Shown: positions 24,755 through 32,327 of the stretch, in pieces | Numbering within the stretch: the stretch's first letter is position 1 | Layout of the letters: each line of letters opens with the position of its first letter | DNA from: CBDCCV01 sp965215025 | GTDB taxonomy: Bacteria; Bacteroidota; Rhodothermia; Rhodothermales; Salinibacteraceae | NCBI GenBank assembly: GCA_965215025.1 | Contig: CBDCCV010000001.1 | Location: 310,001-374,000 of the forward strand | Reading direction: 5' to 3' | DNA length: 64,000 bases | The notes under the pieces: generated by a model | Told to the model about the DNA's origin: nothing | Databases searched by the model: none | What the model saw: the letters and a program-made list of their open reading frames with translations, nothing else | Translations under genes and position numbers: made by a program

Positions 24755-26335
24755 CACGTCGCCCATGAGCTTCTTCACGGGCGGGGCCATCAGAAGCGCC
24801 ACCACGCCGCCGCCGCCGATGATCAGCGCCACGGTCCAGAACAGGCTGCTCGGCGCGAGCGCTTCGAGGCCAAGGCCGGCGGCCAGCCCGGCGAAGAGGT
24901 TCCCCAGCGCCGCGGCCACGAACCAGATGCCCATCATCTGGCTCACGCGGTTCGGCGGGGCCAGCTTCGTCATCGAAGAAAGGCCCACGGGCGAGAGGCA
25001 TAGCTCGCCGCACGTGTGGAAGAAGTACGTGACGATGAGCCACGCCGGCGAGACGGGGTTCGCCTCCGTGGCGTTGGCCGCGCCCCAGCTCAAGACGAAG
25101 AAGCCGACGGCCAGCCCGAAGAGGCCCAGCGCAAACTTCACCGGGATCGAGGGGTTGGCGTTGCGCCGCGAGAGCCACACCCACGTCCACCCGAAGACCG
25201 GCGCGAGGAGCACGATGAAGAGCGGGTTGATGAGCTGAAGCGTGCTCGCCGGTACGACGGTTCCGAACATAGTGCGGTCCGTGAGGTCGGCGGCGAAGAG
25301 GTTGAGCGAAGAGCCGGCCTGCTCGAACCCGCTCCAGAAGAGTGCCGCCAGGATGAAGAGCCAAAAGATGACGCCCAGGCGCTTCTTCTCCTGCGTCGTG
25401 TGCCCGCCGAAAAAGGTGATGTACCCGAAAAACGCCAGCGTAATCACCACGGCCACCACGCCCAGCCCGCCGGCCAGCCCCTGAAGCGAGAGGCCGAGCA
25501 TCCCCGAACTCATCAGCACGCCGACGATGATGACGAGCGCGGCGAACACGGCGGCGGCGATGTAAAAGCCGCGGCTGTTGCGGGCGATCTTGTCGCGGTC
25601 CGTGATTTTAAGCTCGCCCGCGTCGCCGAGGTACTTGTCGCCGAGCTTGTAGGAGATGAGGCCGAGGACCATCCCGAAGCCGGCCAAGGAGAAGCCTAGG
25701 TGCCAGTTGTAGCCCTCGCCCAGGATGCCGCACAGGAGCGGACCGAGGATGGCGCCGAGGTTGATCCCCATGTAAAAGATCGAAAAGCCCGCGTCGCGCC
25801 GCGCGCCGCCCTCGGGGTAGAGGTCGCCCACCATGGAGGAGACGTTCGGCTTCAAAAGCCCCGTGCCGACGACGATGAGGATCAGCCCCGAGAAGAACGA
25901 CGGCTGCTCGGGCAGGCCCACCATCGGCCCGGCCATGGCGAAGTGCCCCGCCGCGATGATGCACCCGCCGATGAAGACGGAGCGGCGCTGGCCCCACATG
26001 TTGTCCGCCACCCAGCCGCCCGGAAGCGAGAGGACGTAGACGAAAAACGTGTACAGCCCGTAGATGGCCGTGGCCTGCCCGACGTCGTAGCCAAGGCCCG
26101 GATTGGCAATGCCGGCCGCCGCCGCCGTCATGAAGAGGACGAGCAGCGCGCGCATCCCGTAGTAGGAAAAGCGCTCCCACAGCTCGGTGAAGAAGAGCGT
26201 AGCCAGCCCGCGCGGATGGCCGAAAAAGCCGGTCTGCTGAGGCGGCGCCGTCGCGGTGGTCGTAGCGCCATTGCCGCCGTGGGCGGCCTCGGCGGCATCT
26301 TCGCGGGCAAACTCGGTGGGGCGGTCCTTTGCCAT
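24749..26335 (-). CDS. dtpT: Proton-dependent oligopeptide (POT/PTR2) transporter
   Basis: A 528-residue inner-membrane peptide:H+ symporter of the POT family. The N-terminus (1-35) is hydrophilic. FFTELWERFSYYGMRALLVL on helix 1 contains the ExxERFxYY proton-coupling motif. GGWVADNMWGQRRSVFIGG is the POT signature. About 14 membrane helices follow, and FWSGFEQAGSSLNLFA is the helix 7-8 region. The gene probably serves peptide uptake; substrate specificity cannot be read from sequence. It is transcribed divergently from aspS. Confidence 0.94.
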   Translation of the reverse strand: MAKDRPTEFAREDAAEAAHGGNGATTTATAPPQQTGFFGHPRGLATLFFTELWERFSYYGMRALLVLFMTAAAAGIANPGLGYDVGQATAIYGLYTFFVYVLSLPGGWVADNMWGQRRSVFIGGCIIAAGHFAMAGPMVGLPEQPSFFSGLILIVVGTGLLKPNVSSMVGDLYPEGGARRDAGFSIFYMGINLGAILGPLLCGILGEGYNWHLGFSLAGFGMVLGLISYKLGDKYLGDAGELKITDRDKIARNSRGFYIAAAVFAALVIIVGVLMSSGMLGLSLQGLAGGLGVVAVVITLAFFGYITFFGGHTTQEKKRLGVIFWLFILAALFWSGFEQAGSSLNLFAADLTDRTMFGTVVPASTLQLINPLFIVLLAPVFGWTWVWLSRRNANPSIPVKFALGLFGLAVGFFVLSWGAANATEANPVSPAWLIVTYFFHTCGELCLSPVGLSSMTKLAPPNRVSQMMGIWFVAAALGNLFAGLAAGLGLEALAPSSLFWTVALIIGGGGVVALLMAPPVKKLMGDVE

Positions 26336-26651
26336 GGATGAGGTAGCAGAAGTGGAGAGGGCACGCAGAGATGCGTTGCGGAGAGGCTAAGGTAGGAAAG
26401 CGCGCGCTCCCTGTCTACTCCCCCGCGTTTTCTGCCCTTACTGGGCCGCGAGACGTATGCTCGCGTGTGCGCCGAAGGCGTGGGGCGCGACGACCGACGA
26501 ATGACGACCGCCGCACAAAATGTCGTCTATTGTCGGTCGTCCATCGTCCCAAAAAGCCGCTCTTGACCCGCGCCTCACACTTTTCTGCGCCCCTTCGGTT
26601 ATCATTAACGGCACCCCTTCTCCCACTCACCCGCTTTCCCATTCCCAGAAG
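26336..26651. other. Intergenic region between dtpT and aspS
   Basis: A 316-bp divergent intergenic region. It carries the GTCGTCCG-family inverted repeat (26489-26541) and a pyrimidine-rich CCCACTCACCCGCTTTCCCA stretch just before aspS. No confident promoter was recognised. Confidence 0.45.
26489..26541. repeat. Intergenic inverted repeat, GTCGTCCG family
   Basis: Arms GACGACCGAC (26489-26498) and GTCGGTCGTC (26532-26541) are perfect inverted copies, separated by GAATGACGACCGCC and further GTCGTC units. Same family as 5921, 35697, 53056, 61029 and 62384. Confidence 0.7.
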
Positions 26652-28547
26652 ATGAGCCAGCCCGCCCCCGTCTCCCGCGACCCGCACGCCGCGCGCACGC
26701 ACACCTGCGGCGCCCTCCGCCACCAAGACACCGGCGCCGAGGTCGTCCTCAAAGGCTGGGTGGACACGCGGCGCGACCTCGGCGGCGTCATCTTCATCGA
26801 TCTGCGCGACCGCCACGGCCTCACCCAAGTCGTCTTCTCCCCGCAGGACGACCCCGAGGCCCACGCCCACGCCGACGCCCTCCGCCGCGAGTACGTCGTC
26901 TCGGTCAAAGGCACCGTACGCGAGCGCGCCGAGGACCAGGTGAACCCCAATCTGCCTACCGGCCAGATCGAGGTGCGCGGCGAGGAGCTGGCCTTCCTCA
27001 ACACGGCCGAGACGCCGCCCTTCATGGTCTCGGCGCATGAGGAGCGCCAGGGCGAGGTCAACGAGGACCTGCGCCTCAGGTACCGCTACCTCGACCTGCG
27101 CCGCCCCGCGCTCCAGAACAACCTCGTGCTGCGCCACCGCTTCTACCAGACCACGCGCCGCTACTTCGACGAGCACGGCTTTATCGAGATCGAGACGCCC
27201 GTGCTGATGAAGTCCACGCCCGAGGGCGCGCGCGACTTCCTCGTGCCCTCGCGCCTGCATCCGGGCCGCTTCTACGCCCTGCCGCAAAGCCCGCAGACGT
27301 ACAAGCAGATCTGCATGGTGGCCGGCCTGGACCGCTACGTGCAGATCGTCAAGTGCTTCCGCGACGAGGACCTGCGCGCCGACCGCCAGCCCGAGTTCAC
27401 GCAGGTGGACGTGGAGATGAGCTTCGCCACCGAGGAGGAGGTCTACAAGCTCATCGAAGGCCACATGGCCGAGGTCTGGAAGGCCGTCAAGGGAAAAGAA
27501 ATCGAGACGTCCTTCCCGCGCATGACCTACGACGAGGCCATGCGCACCTACGGCTCCGACAAGCCCGACATCCGCTTCGGCCTGGAGATCGAGGACGTGA
27601 GCGAAGCCTTCGAGGACTGCGGCTTCCGCATCTTCGAGAGCATCTTGGATAAGGGCGGGCGGATCGTCGCCATCCGCGTCGAGGGCGAGGGAGACCGCGG
27701 GCGCGGCGCCATGGACCGCCTCGACGCCCACGCGCGCAAGGAGATCGGCGCGGGCGGCCTCGTCTACTTCCGCCTGCCGTCCGACGGCTCCGAGACGCTC
27801 TCCTCCGTCAAAGAAGACATTCTGCCCAAAGAGCACGTGGATGCCGCCATCGAAAAAACCGGCGCTCAGGCGGGCGACCTCATCCTCGTCCTGGCCGGCC
27901 CCGCGCCGCAGGTCTTGCAGCAGATGGGCCAGCTCCGCCTCCACATGGCCTCGGACCTCGGCCTTCTCCCGCCGCCTGGCGAGGGCGAAGGCCGCTTCCT
28001 CTGGGTCACGGATTTTCCGCTGTTGGAGTGGGACGCCGAGGACGGGCGCTTCTACGCCATGCACCACCCCTTCACCGCGCCGCGCCCCGAAGACCTGGAA
28101 TCGCTCGAAGACGACCCCGGCGCCGCCCGCGCGCGCGCCTACGACCTCGTCCTCAACGGCAACGAGATCGGCGGCGGCTCCATCCGCATCCACGACCGCG
28201 CCGTGCAGGAGCGCGTGTTCAAGCTTTTAGGGATCGGCCAGGAAGAAGCCGAGCGGCGCTTCGGCTTTCTCTTGGACGCCTTCCGCTACGGCGCGCCGCC
28301 GCACGGCGGCATCGCCCTGGGCCTGGACCGGCTCGTGATGCTCCTCGCCGGCGCCACGAGCTTGCGCGACGTCATCGCCTTCCCCAAGACGCAGAGCGCG
28401 CAGGAGCCGATGGTCCAATCGCCCGACCGCGTGGACCCGGATCAGCTCGAAGCGCTCCACATCCGCACGCTCGACGCCCAGGACGGAGGAGCCGGCAAAG
28501 CGGTCGAGGGCGCGAGCAAAAGCGTAAAGCCGCCCTCCTCCGGCTGA
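26652..28547 (+). CDS. aspS: Aspartyl-tRNA synthetase
   Basis: A 631-residue class II synthetase of the bacterial type. It has an N-terminal OB-fold anticodon domain (about 25-130), motif 2 in FRDEDLRADRQPEFTQVD, the bacterial GAD insertion domain (about 300-430), and motif 3 in GLDRLVMLL. The ATG at 26652 gives MSQPAPVSRD before the conserved RTHTCGALR. Its last codons and stop lie in an 18-bp sequence that recurs at the end of the vapC gene (29279-29296). The C-terminal KPPSSG tail is therefore shared with that toxin. Confidence 0.97.
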   Translation: MSQPAPVSRDPHAARTHTCGALRHQDTGAEVVLKGWVDTRRDLGGVIFIDLRDRHGLTQVVFSPQDDPEAHAHADALRREYVVSVKGTVRERAEDQVNPNLPTGQIEVRGEELAFLNTAETPPFMVSAHEERQGEVNEDLRLRYRYLDLRRPALQNNLVLRHRFYQTTRRYFDEHGFIEIETPVLMKSTPEGARDFLVPSRLHPGRFYALPQSPQTYKQICMVAGLDRYVQIVKCFRDEDLRADRQPEFTQVDVEMSFATEEEVYKLIEGHMAEVWKAVKGKEIETSFPRMTYDEAMRTYGSDKPDIRFGLEIEDVSEAFEDCGFRIFESILDKGGRIVAIRVEGEGDRGRGAMDRLDAHARKEIGAGGLVYFRLPSDGSETLSSVKEDILPKEHVDAAIEKTGAQAGDLILVLAGPAPQVLQQMGQLRLHMASDLGLLPPPGEGEGRFLWVTDFPLLEWDAEDGRFYAMHHPFTAPRPEDLESLEDDPGAARARAYDLVLNGNEIGGGSIRIHDRAVQERVFKLLGIGQEEAERRFGFLLDAFRYGAPPHGGIALGLDRLVMLLAGATSLRDVIAFPKTQSAQEPMVQSPDRVDPDQLEALHIRTLDAQDGGAGKAVEGASKSVKPPSSG

Positions 28548-28550
28548 GCG
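28533..28550 (+). repeat. 18-bp direct repeat, left copy (flanks the vapBC module)
   Basis: CCCTCCTCCGGCTGAGCG includes the aspS stop codon. An identical copy is at 29279-29296 and includes the vapC stop codon. The interval holds exactly the vapBC-type pair. Confidence 0.9.
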
Positions 28551-28625
28551 GCAGCGCGCGGGAACCGGCTGCTGGAGCGTGAGGTTTTGCTATCAAAACG
28601 ATAGCGCTGGTAGGAGAAGCACGTC

Positions 28626-28862
28626 ATGGCACAGATCCTCGTCCGCAACCTCGACGACGCCACGGTGGAGCGGCTCAAGAAGCGCGCCGAGGCCAACGGC
28701 CGCTCGCTCCAGGCCGAGGTCAAGCTCATCCTGGAGCAGAACGCGAAGCTGAGCGCCGAGAAGTTTTGGGCCGCCGCCGACCGCATCCGCAACAAGCTTG
28801 AAGCCAGCGGACGCACGTTCAGCGACAGTACCGATCTCATCCGCGAGGACCGCGACCGATGA
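28626..28862 (+). CDS. FitA/VapB-like antitoxin (ribbon-helix-helix)
   Basis: A 78-residue protein. AQILVRNLDDATVERLKKRA and ANGRSLQAEVKLIL form the beta strand and two helices of a FitA-type RHH DNA-binding domain. The C-terminal half would bind the toxin. The last four bases overlap the toxin start (ATGA), as is usual for vapBC operons. It should repress its own promoter, probably in the 63 bp upstream, which include ATCAAAACGATAG. It lies between the two copies of an 18-bp direct repeat. Confidence 0.9.
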   Translation: MAQILVRNLDDATVERLKKRAEANGRSLQAEVKLILEQNAKLSAEKFWAAADRIRNKLEASGRTFSDSTDLIREDRDR

Positions 28863-29293
28863 GCCTGTACGTCGTAGACGCCAGCGTGGTCGTGAAGTGG
28901 TTCGTGCCGGAAGTGCACACAGATGCCGCGCTGCGTCTCCGTCACACGTCGCGCGCACTCCATGCGCCGGACTTTCTGACCATCGCGTTCGGCAACGTCC
29001 TCTGCAAAAAGGTACGGCAGGATGAGATTACCCGCGATGAGGCCGACGCCGCGATGGACACGTTCCGCGCGCTCCCCGTGCAGCTTCACCCCTGGCAGAG
29101 CCACTTCGACCGCGCGTACGCGCTCGCGCAGGAGACGCGCCGTAGCCTCTACGATTGCTTGTACCTTGCCCTCGCCGTGCTGATGGAAGGCGAGATGGTC
29201 ACGGCGGACCGCAAGTTCTTGGGCGCGCTCCACGAAGGCCCGTACGCCAAGCACCTCCGCTGGGTCGAAGACCTGCCCCCCTCCTCCGGCTGA
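28859..29293 (+). CDS. VapC-like PIN-domain toxin lacking one catalytic acid
   Basis: A 144-residue PIN-domain protein, expected to be an RNase. Three of the four conserved acids are present: Asp7 (YVVDASV), Asp99 (LYDCLYLALA) and Asp117 (TADRKF). The second acid, normally Glu in APxLLxxEvaN, is Ala43 here: APDFLTIAFGNVL, codon GCG at 28985-28987, one base from GAG. Toxicity may therefore be reduced or absent. The protein ends LPPSSG, sharing its last residues and stop with aspS through the 18-bp direct repeat. Confidence 0.88.
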   Translation: MSLYVVDASVVVKWFVPEVHTDAALRLRHTSRALHAPDFLTIAFGNVLCKKVRQDEITRDEADAAMDTFRALPVQLHPWQSHFDRAYALAQETRRSLYDCLYLALAVLMEGEMVTADRKFLGALHEGPYAKHLRWVEDLPPSSG

Positions 29294-29296
29294 GCG
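29279..29296 (+). repeat. 18-bp direct repeat, right copy (flanks the vapBC module)
   Basis: Identical to 28533-28550. It spans the end of vapC and lies just before the start of the pyrophosphatase-like gene at 29299. Confidence 0.9.
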
Positions 29297-29298
29297 CC

Positions 29299-29703
29299 AT
29301 GCCCGATCACCACACCCTGCGCGACCTCGTCGCCCGGCGCTTCCGCTGGGCCGCCTGGGAGGCGCTCATCGAAGAGAACGGTCTCGGCATTGACCGCCCG
29401 GCGCACTCCCGGCATCCGGACTACCCGGAGATCGTCTACCCGTTGGACTACGGCTTCGTCAAGGGCACCCTCGCCTTGGACGGCCACGAGGTGGACTGCT
29501 TCCGCGGCAGCGCAGAGAAGGGCGGCCTCGCCGGTCTTCTCCTTACGAAAGACCGCCGCAAGGGCGACCGCGAGGTCAAGCTCCTCTACCGCTGCACGCC
29601 CGAGGAGATCTACCTCGCCAACGGCTTTGTCAACTTCGACTGCCGGCTCATGAGCGGCGTTTTGGTGATGCGCCGGCCCATGCACGAACTGTGGGGAACG
29701 TGA
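29299..29703 (+). CDS. Short inorganic-pyrophosphatase-like protein
   Basis: A 134-residue protein resembling the core of family I inorganic pyrophosphatase. SRHPDYPEIVYPLDYGFVKG corresponds to the YPVDYGFIPNT region, and LDGHEVDCF to the EDGDPLDVL metal motif with the middle Asp changed to His. KDRRKGDREVKLL corresponds to the third acidic region. Known short relatives (about 125-135 residues) are annotated as inorganic pyrophosphatases without proof. It starts 3 bp after the right-hand 18-bp repeat. Before insertion of the vapBC module it was probably directly downstream of aspS. A pyrophosphate-removing role beside a tRNA synthetase would be plausible but is inferred. Confidence 0.75.
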   Translation: MPDHHTLRDLVARRFRWAAWEALIEENGLGIDRPAHSRHPDYPEIVYPLDYGFVKGTLALDGHEVDCFRGSAEKGGLAGLLLTKDRRKGDREVKLLYRCTPEEIYLANGFVNFDCRLMSGVLVMRRPMHELWGT

Positions 29704-29710
29704 GCGCCAG

Positions 29711-30589
29711 CTACGCGAACACCTCGCGCGCGAAGTTGGGCAGGGCGAAGGCGGCGCGGTGCACCTCCGGGTTGTAGTAGCGCAGCGCGGCGTCGAAGCC
29801 GTCAAGGCGCGCGGCGGCGGCCTCGGCATCGAAGTCCTCGACCGGGTGCGCCCCTTTCGCTGCCATCGTGAAGGACCACGTGCCCATCGGGTAGGCGGGG
29901 ATGGCGGCGAGGTAGGTGTGCACCTCGGCGAAAAGCTGGGTGAGCAGCCTGCGCGCGGCGCGGATCGAGTCCTGGAACGACGGGTCGAAGGGCGATTCCG
30001 TCTGCGCTACGAGGATGCCCTCCTTGGTGAGCACCTCTGCGCAGCGGCGGTAGAACGCCTCGCCGAAGAGGCTTTCTGCCATGCCCACGGGGTCCGTCGA
30101 ATCTACCAGAACGAGGTCGTAGCTCTCAGGCGCGGCGGCCTCTACGAAGGCGGCGCCGTCCTCGGCGTAGATCTGAAGCCGGGGCGCGTCGAGCGCGGCG
30201 CTCACCTCGGGGAAGAACGCGCGCGCGGCCTCGACCACCGCCGCGTCGATCTCCACGAGGTCCACCCTCTCGATTGAAGGATGGCGCAGCACCTCGCGCA
30301 CGGTGCCCCCGTCGCCGCCGCCGATGACGAGCGCGCGCCGCGGCCGTTCGAGAAGGCAGAGCGCCGGGTGGGCGATCATCTCGTGGTAGACGAACTCGTC
30401 GCGCTCGGTGAGCATCACGAGGCCGTCGAGCAAGAGGACGCGCCCGAAGGCATCCGTCTGCAAGACCTCGATGCGCTGGAAGCGGCTTTGGCGGCTCAGG
30501 AGCACCTCTTCGACGCCGAAGGTGAGGCCGGTGCGCGCCTGCCAAAGCTCGGTGTACTGAAGCTGGTAGGCCTTTGGCGTGGGAGGCAT
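29711..30589 (-). CDS. speE: Spermidine synthase (polyamine aminopropyltransferase)
   Basis: Transfers the aminopropyl group of decarboxylated SAM to putrescine. At 292 residues it has the N-terminal beta domain (QRIEVLQTDAFGRVLLLDG), then YHEMIAHPAL, the SAM-binding VIGGGDGGTVREVLRH, VDLVEIDAAVV, and the catalytic LVDSTDPVG. The upstream gene on the same strand is speD, which makes the decarboxylated SAM; the 31-bp gap suggests one transcript. Confidence 0.96.
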   Translation of the reverse strand: MPPTPKAYQLQYTELWQARTGLTFGVEEVLLSRQSRFQRIEVLQTDAFGRVLLLDGLVMLTERDEFVYHEMIAHPALCLLERPRRALVIGGGDGGTVREVLRHPSIERVDLVEIDAAVVEAARAFFPEVSAALDAPRLQIYAEDGAAFVEAAAPESYDLVLVDSTDPVGMAESLFGEAFYRRCAEVLTKEGILVAQTESPFDPSFQDSIRAARRLLTQLFAEVHTYLAAIPAYPMGTWSFTMAAKGAHPVEDFDAEAAAARLDGFDAALRYYNPEVHRAAFALPNFAREVFA

Positions 30590-30620
30590 GGCAGGTGAAG
30601 CTCCGTGCGGCGGGAGGCTG

Positions 30621-31022
30621 TCAAGAACCGGCCTCGGCCAGGTCAGCCGGCATGGGCTTGTGCGCGAGGCGGCTCGGGAACATGCCGCGCTTCAGCTCGG
30701 TGCTCGACGTACTCTGCGCGCCGAACTGCTCTTCGAGATAGTGGTGGATCGTCCACGGGTCAATCGTGTCGCCGCAGGTGAAGATGTCCACGGCCGCGTA
30801 CCCGTACTCCGGCCAGGAGTGGATCGCCACGTGCGACTCGGCGATGACGATGACGCCGCTCACGCCGTGCGGGCTGAACGTGTGGAACGTCTCCGAGACA
30901 ATCGTCGCGCCCGACTTCCGGACGCCTTCGAGCAAGACGTTGCGGATTTGCTGCTCGCTGTTGAGCACCTCGCGGTCACAGTTGTAGAACTCTACGAGGA
31001 TTTGCCTGCCGAGTGCCTGCAT
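30621..31022 (-). CDS. speD: S-adenosylmethionine decarboxylase proenzyme
   Basis: Makes decarboxylated SAM for polyamine synthesis. The 133-residue prokaryotic short form self-cleaves at Glu62-Ser63 in AESHVAIHSW to give the pyruvoyl cofactor on Ser63. His68 and Cys83 (FTCGD) are the other conserved residues. The start MQALGRQILVEFY is the family norm; an in-frame extension to 31151 is not supported. It is followed at once by speE. Confidence 0.95.
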   Translation of the reverse strand: MQALGRQILVEFYNCDREVLNSEQQIRNVLLEGVRKSGATIVSETFHTFSPHGVSGVIVIAESHVAIHSWPEYGYAAVDIFTCGDTIDPWTIHHYLEEQFGAQSTSSTELKRGMFPSRLAHKPMPADLAEAGS

Positions 31023-31363
31023 ACGCCTTCGGTTTACAGGATGGAAAATGCACAAAACACGCGAGCGCGCGCCTGCGGTTCGGCGCCTCTGCGTGCAGCC
31101 GTTGAAAACCTGCTTTCCATTAGCCTGTTCCGCAGACAAGGACACGTGCACAGCTCTTTCACGCTATGCTTCCCTCGGCGAAAGCATCCCCTTCTTGCCT
31201 GCAGAGAAGCTCCCAGCCCCGCCCACTTCTCACGGATACTTCAAACCTGAGGGTTTCCATCCTCTGTTCAGGTCTTGAACTTGAGTAAAGGTCTGGCGTA
31301 CTTTAGTTTACTTCTGCGAGTGGCCGGGCAGGCGCCTGCAGGCCAGCCTCGGCGTTAGGTCAG
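31023..31363. other. Intergenic region between speD and the tRNA pair
   Basis: About 340 bp divergent between speD and tRNA-Lys. It holds a small hairpin (AAACC-TGA-GGGTTT near 31243) and a possible tRNA promoter at 31275-31306. No ORF with coding character was seen. Confidence 0.4.
31275..31306 (+). promoter_or_regulatory. Possible Bacteroidota-type promoter for the tRNA genes
   Basis: TTG at 31275-31277 or 31281-31283 is followed by TACTTTAG at 31299-31306. The latter matches the Bacteroidota -7 element TAnnTTTG with one mismatch. The spacing (21 or 15 nt) is off the usual 17-19, so this is tentative. It lies about 58 bp before tRNA-Lys. Confidence 0.3.
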
Positions 31364-31436
31364 GACTCCGTAGCTCAGTTGGCAGAGCAGCTGGCTTTTA
31401 ACCAGCGGGTCGTAGGTTCGAGTCCTACCGGGGTCA
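31364..31436 (+). tRNA. tRNA-Lys (anticodon TTT)
   Basis: A 73-nt cloverleaf. Acceptor GACTCCG pairs with CGGGGTC (one G-U), the D-arm is GCTC..GAGC, the anticodon arm is GCTGG-CTTTTAA-CCAGC (anticodon TTT), and the T-arm is GTAGG-TTCGAGT-CCTAC. CCA is not encoded. Confidence 0.97.
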
Positions 31437-31438
31437 CA

Positions 31439-31527
31439 GCGGTTTTCGATTGCTGGTTTTCGGTTTTTGATTGTCCCGTGCTCAAGCGTGGGGCGGCCAG
31501 TCCAAAATCCGCAATCGAAAATCCAAG
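31439..31527. repeat. AT-rich inverted repeat between tRNA-Lys and tRNA-Leu
   Basis: GCGGTTTTCGATTGCTGG continues with GGTTTTTGATTG runs (31439-31473). These face AGTCCAAAATCCGCAATCG and GAAAATCCAAG (31499-31527) as an imperfect inverted repeat. Same family as 24671-24754. It fills the gap between the two tRNA genes. Confidence 0.65.
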
Positions 31528-31536
31528 ATAGAACAG

Positions 31537-31619
31537 GCCCGAGTGGCGGAATGGTAGACGCGCACGCTTGAGGGGCGTGTGGCCGAAAGGCCGTGGAGGT
31601 TCGACTCCTCTCTCGGGCA
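31537..31619 (+). tRNA. tRNA-Leu (anticodon GAG)
   Basis: An 83-nt class II tRNA. Acceptor GCCCGAG pairs with CTCGGGC, and the D-arm GCGGAATGGTAGACGC is leucine-type. The anticodon arm is CACGC-TTGAGGG-GCGTG (anticodon GAG), the variable arm is GGCCGAAAGGCC, and the T-arm is GGAGG-TTCGACT-CCTCT. CCA is not encoded. This normal tRNA-Leu is a useful comparison for the abnormal one at 9915-10032. Confidence 0.97.
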
Positions 31620-31657
31620 CTCTGTTGGACAAAGCCAAGCCTCTGGGCCAGTGCGGC

Positions 31658-32278
31658 TCAGGGGCTGCTTTGCGTCTCGGAGGCGGATTCCCTGAGCCAC
31701 TGCGCGTAGCCGCGCGAGCGCTCCGCTTCCAGGCGCGGCGCCTCGCCCTGCGCGAAGAGGTGGCGCGCCATGCCGTCGAGCGCGTCGTAGAGCACGCCCT
31801 CATCGCCTATCGCTTCCAGGCACAGGCTCCACCAGTCCTGGCCTTCGAGTCTGATCTCCGTAAGCTCCAGGCGCACTTCGGCGCGGTGAGCGGCCTCGGC
31901 GCCGAGGAGCCTCGCCTGCTCCTCGGTCTCGAAAATGCGCTGGTAACGCCGCTTTTCCACGCGCACCCACAGCCGGTTCGAGGCGACGCCCGCTTCTCTC
32001 TCGCCCCCCGGCTCTGCGAGCAGGAAGCTCCACTTCACCCACGGCTCCACCTGCGCGGCGACGCGCTCGTGGAAGCGCACGCGCCGCCCGTCCGCCTCGC
32101 GGCGCTTGACCTCCACGTTCCCCCCGCGCAGCTTTACGTTCAGGGCCGCGCCGGCCGGGAGCAGGTACACGTCCTCGCGCTCGGACTCCAGCTCGGGGTC
32201 CAGCCGCTCGAACCATGCGCGCGTGGCCTCAGGGACAGGGCCTTCGCAAAACCAGCGCGCTTCGAGGGTGCGTTCCAT
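31658..32278 (-). CDS. CYTH-like (triphosphate tunnel) domain protein
   Basis: A 206-residue protein starting MERTLEARWFCEGPVPEATR, with ALNVKLRGGNVEVKRREADG. The alternating Lys/Arg/Glu pattern (K-x-R..E-x-K-x-R) is that of CYTH-type triphosphate tunnel proteins, whose basic tunnel binds triphosphates or polyphosphate. Further Arg/Lys strands (NRLWVRVEKRRYQRIF) and the acidic strand EVRLELTEIRLEG fit. The position directly downstream of ppk1 strengthens the idea of a polyphosphate-related role. The ATG at 32278 is chosen because upstream sequence runs into ppk1. CYTH membership is inferred from motifs. Confidence 0.6.
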   Translation of the reverse strand: MERTLEARWFCEGPVPEATRAWFERLDPELESEREDVYLLPAGAALNVKLRGGNVEVKRREADGRRVRFHERVAAQVEPWVKWSFLLAEPGGEREAGVASNRLWVRVEKRRYQRIFETEEQARLLGAEAAHRAEVRLELTEIRLEGQDWWSLCLEAIGDEGVLYDALDGMARHLFAQGEAPRLEAERSRGYAQWLRESASETQSSP

Positions 32279-32327
32279 GAAGCCGGGGTTGGCGGGTGGT
32301 GTTGAAGCCGGGTCAAGGGAGCAGCGG

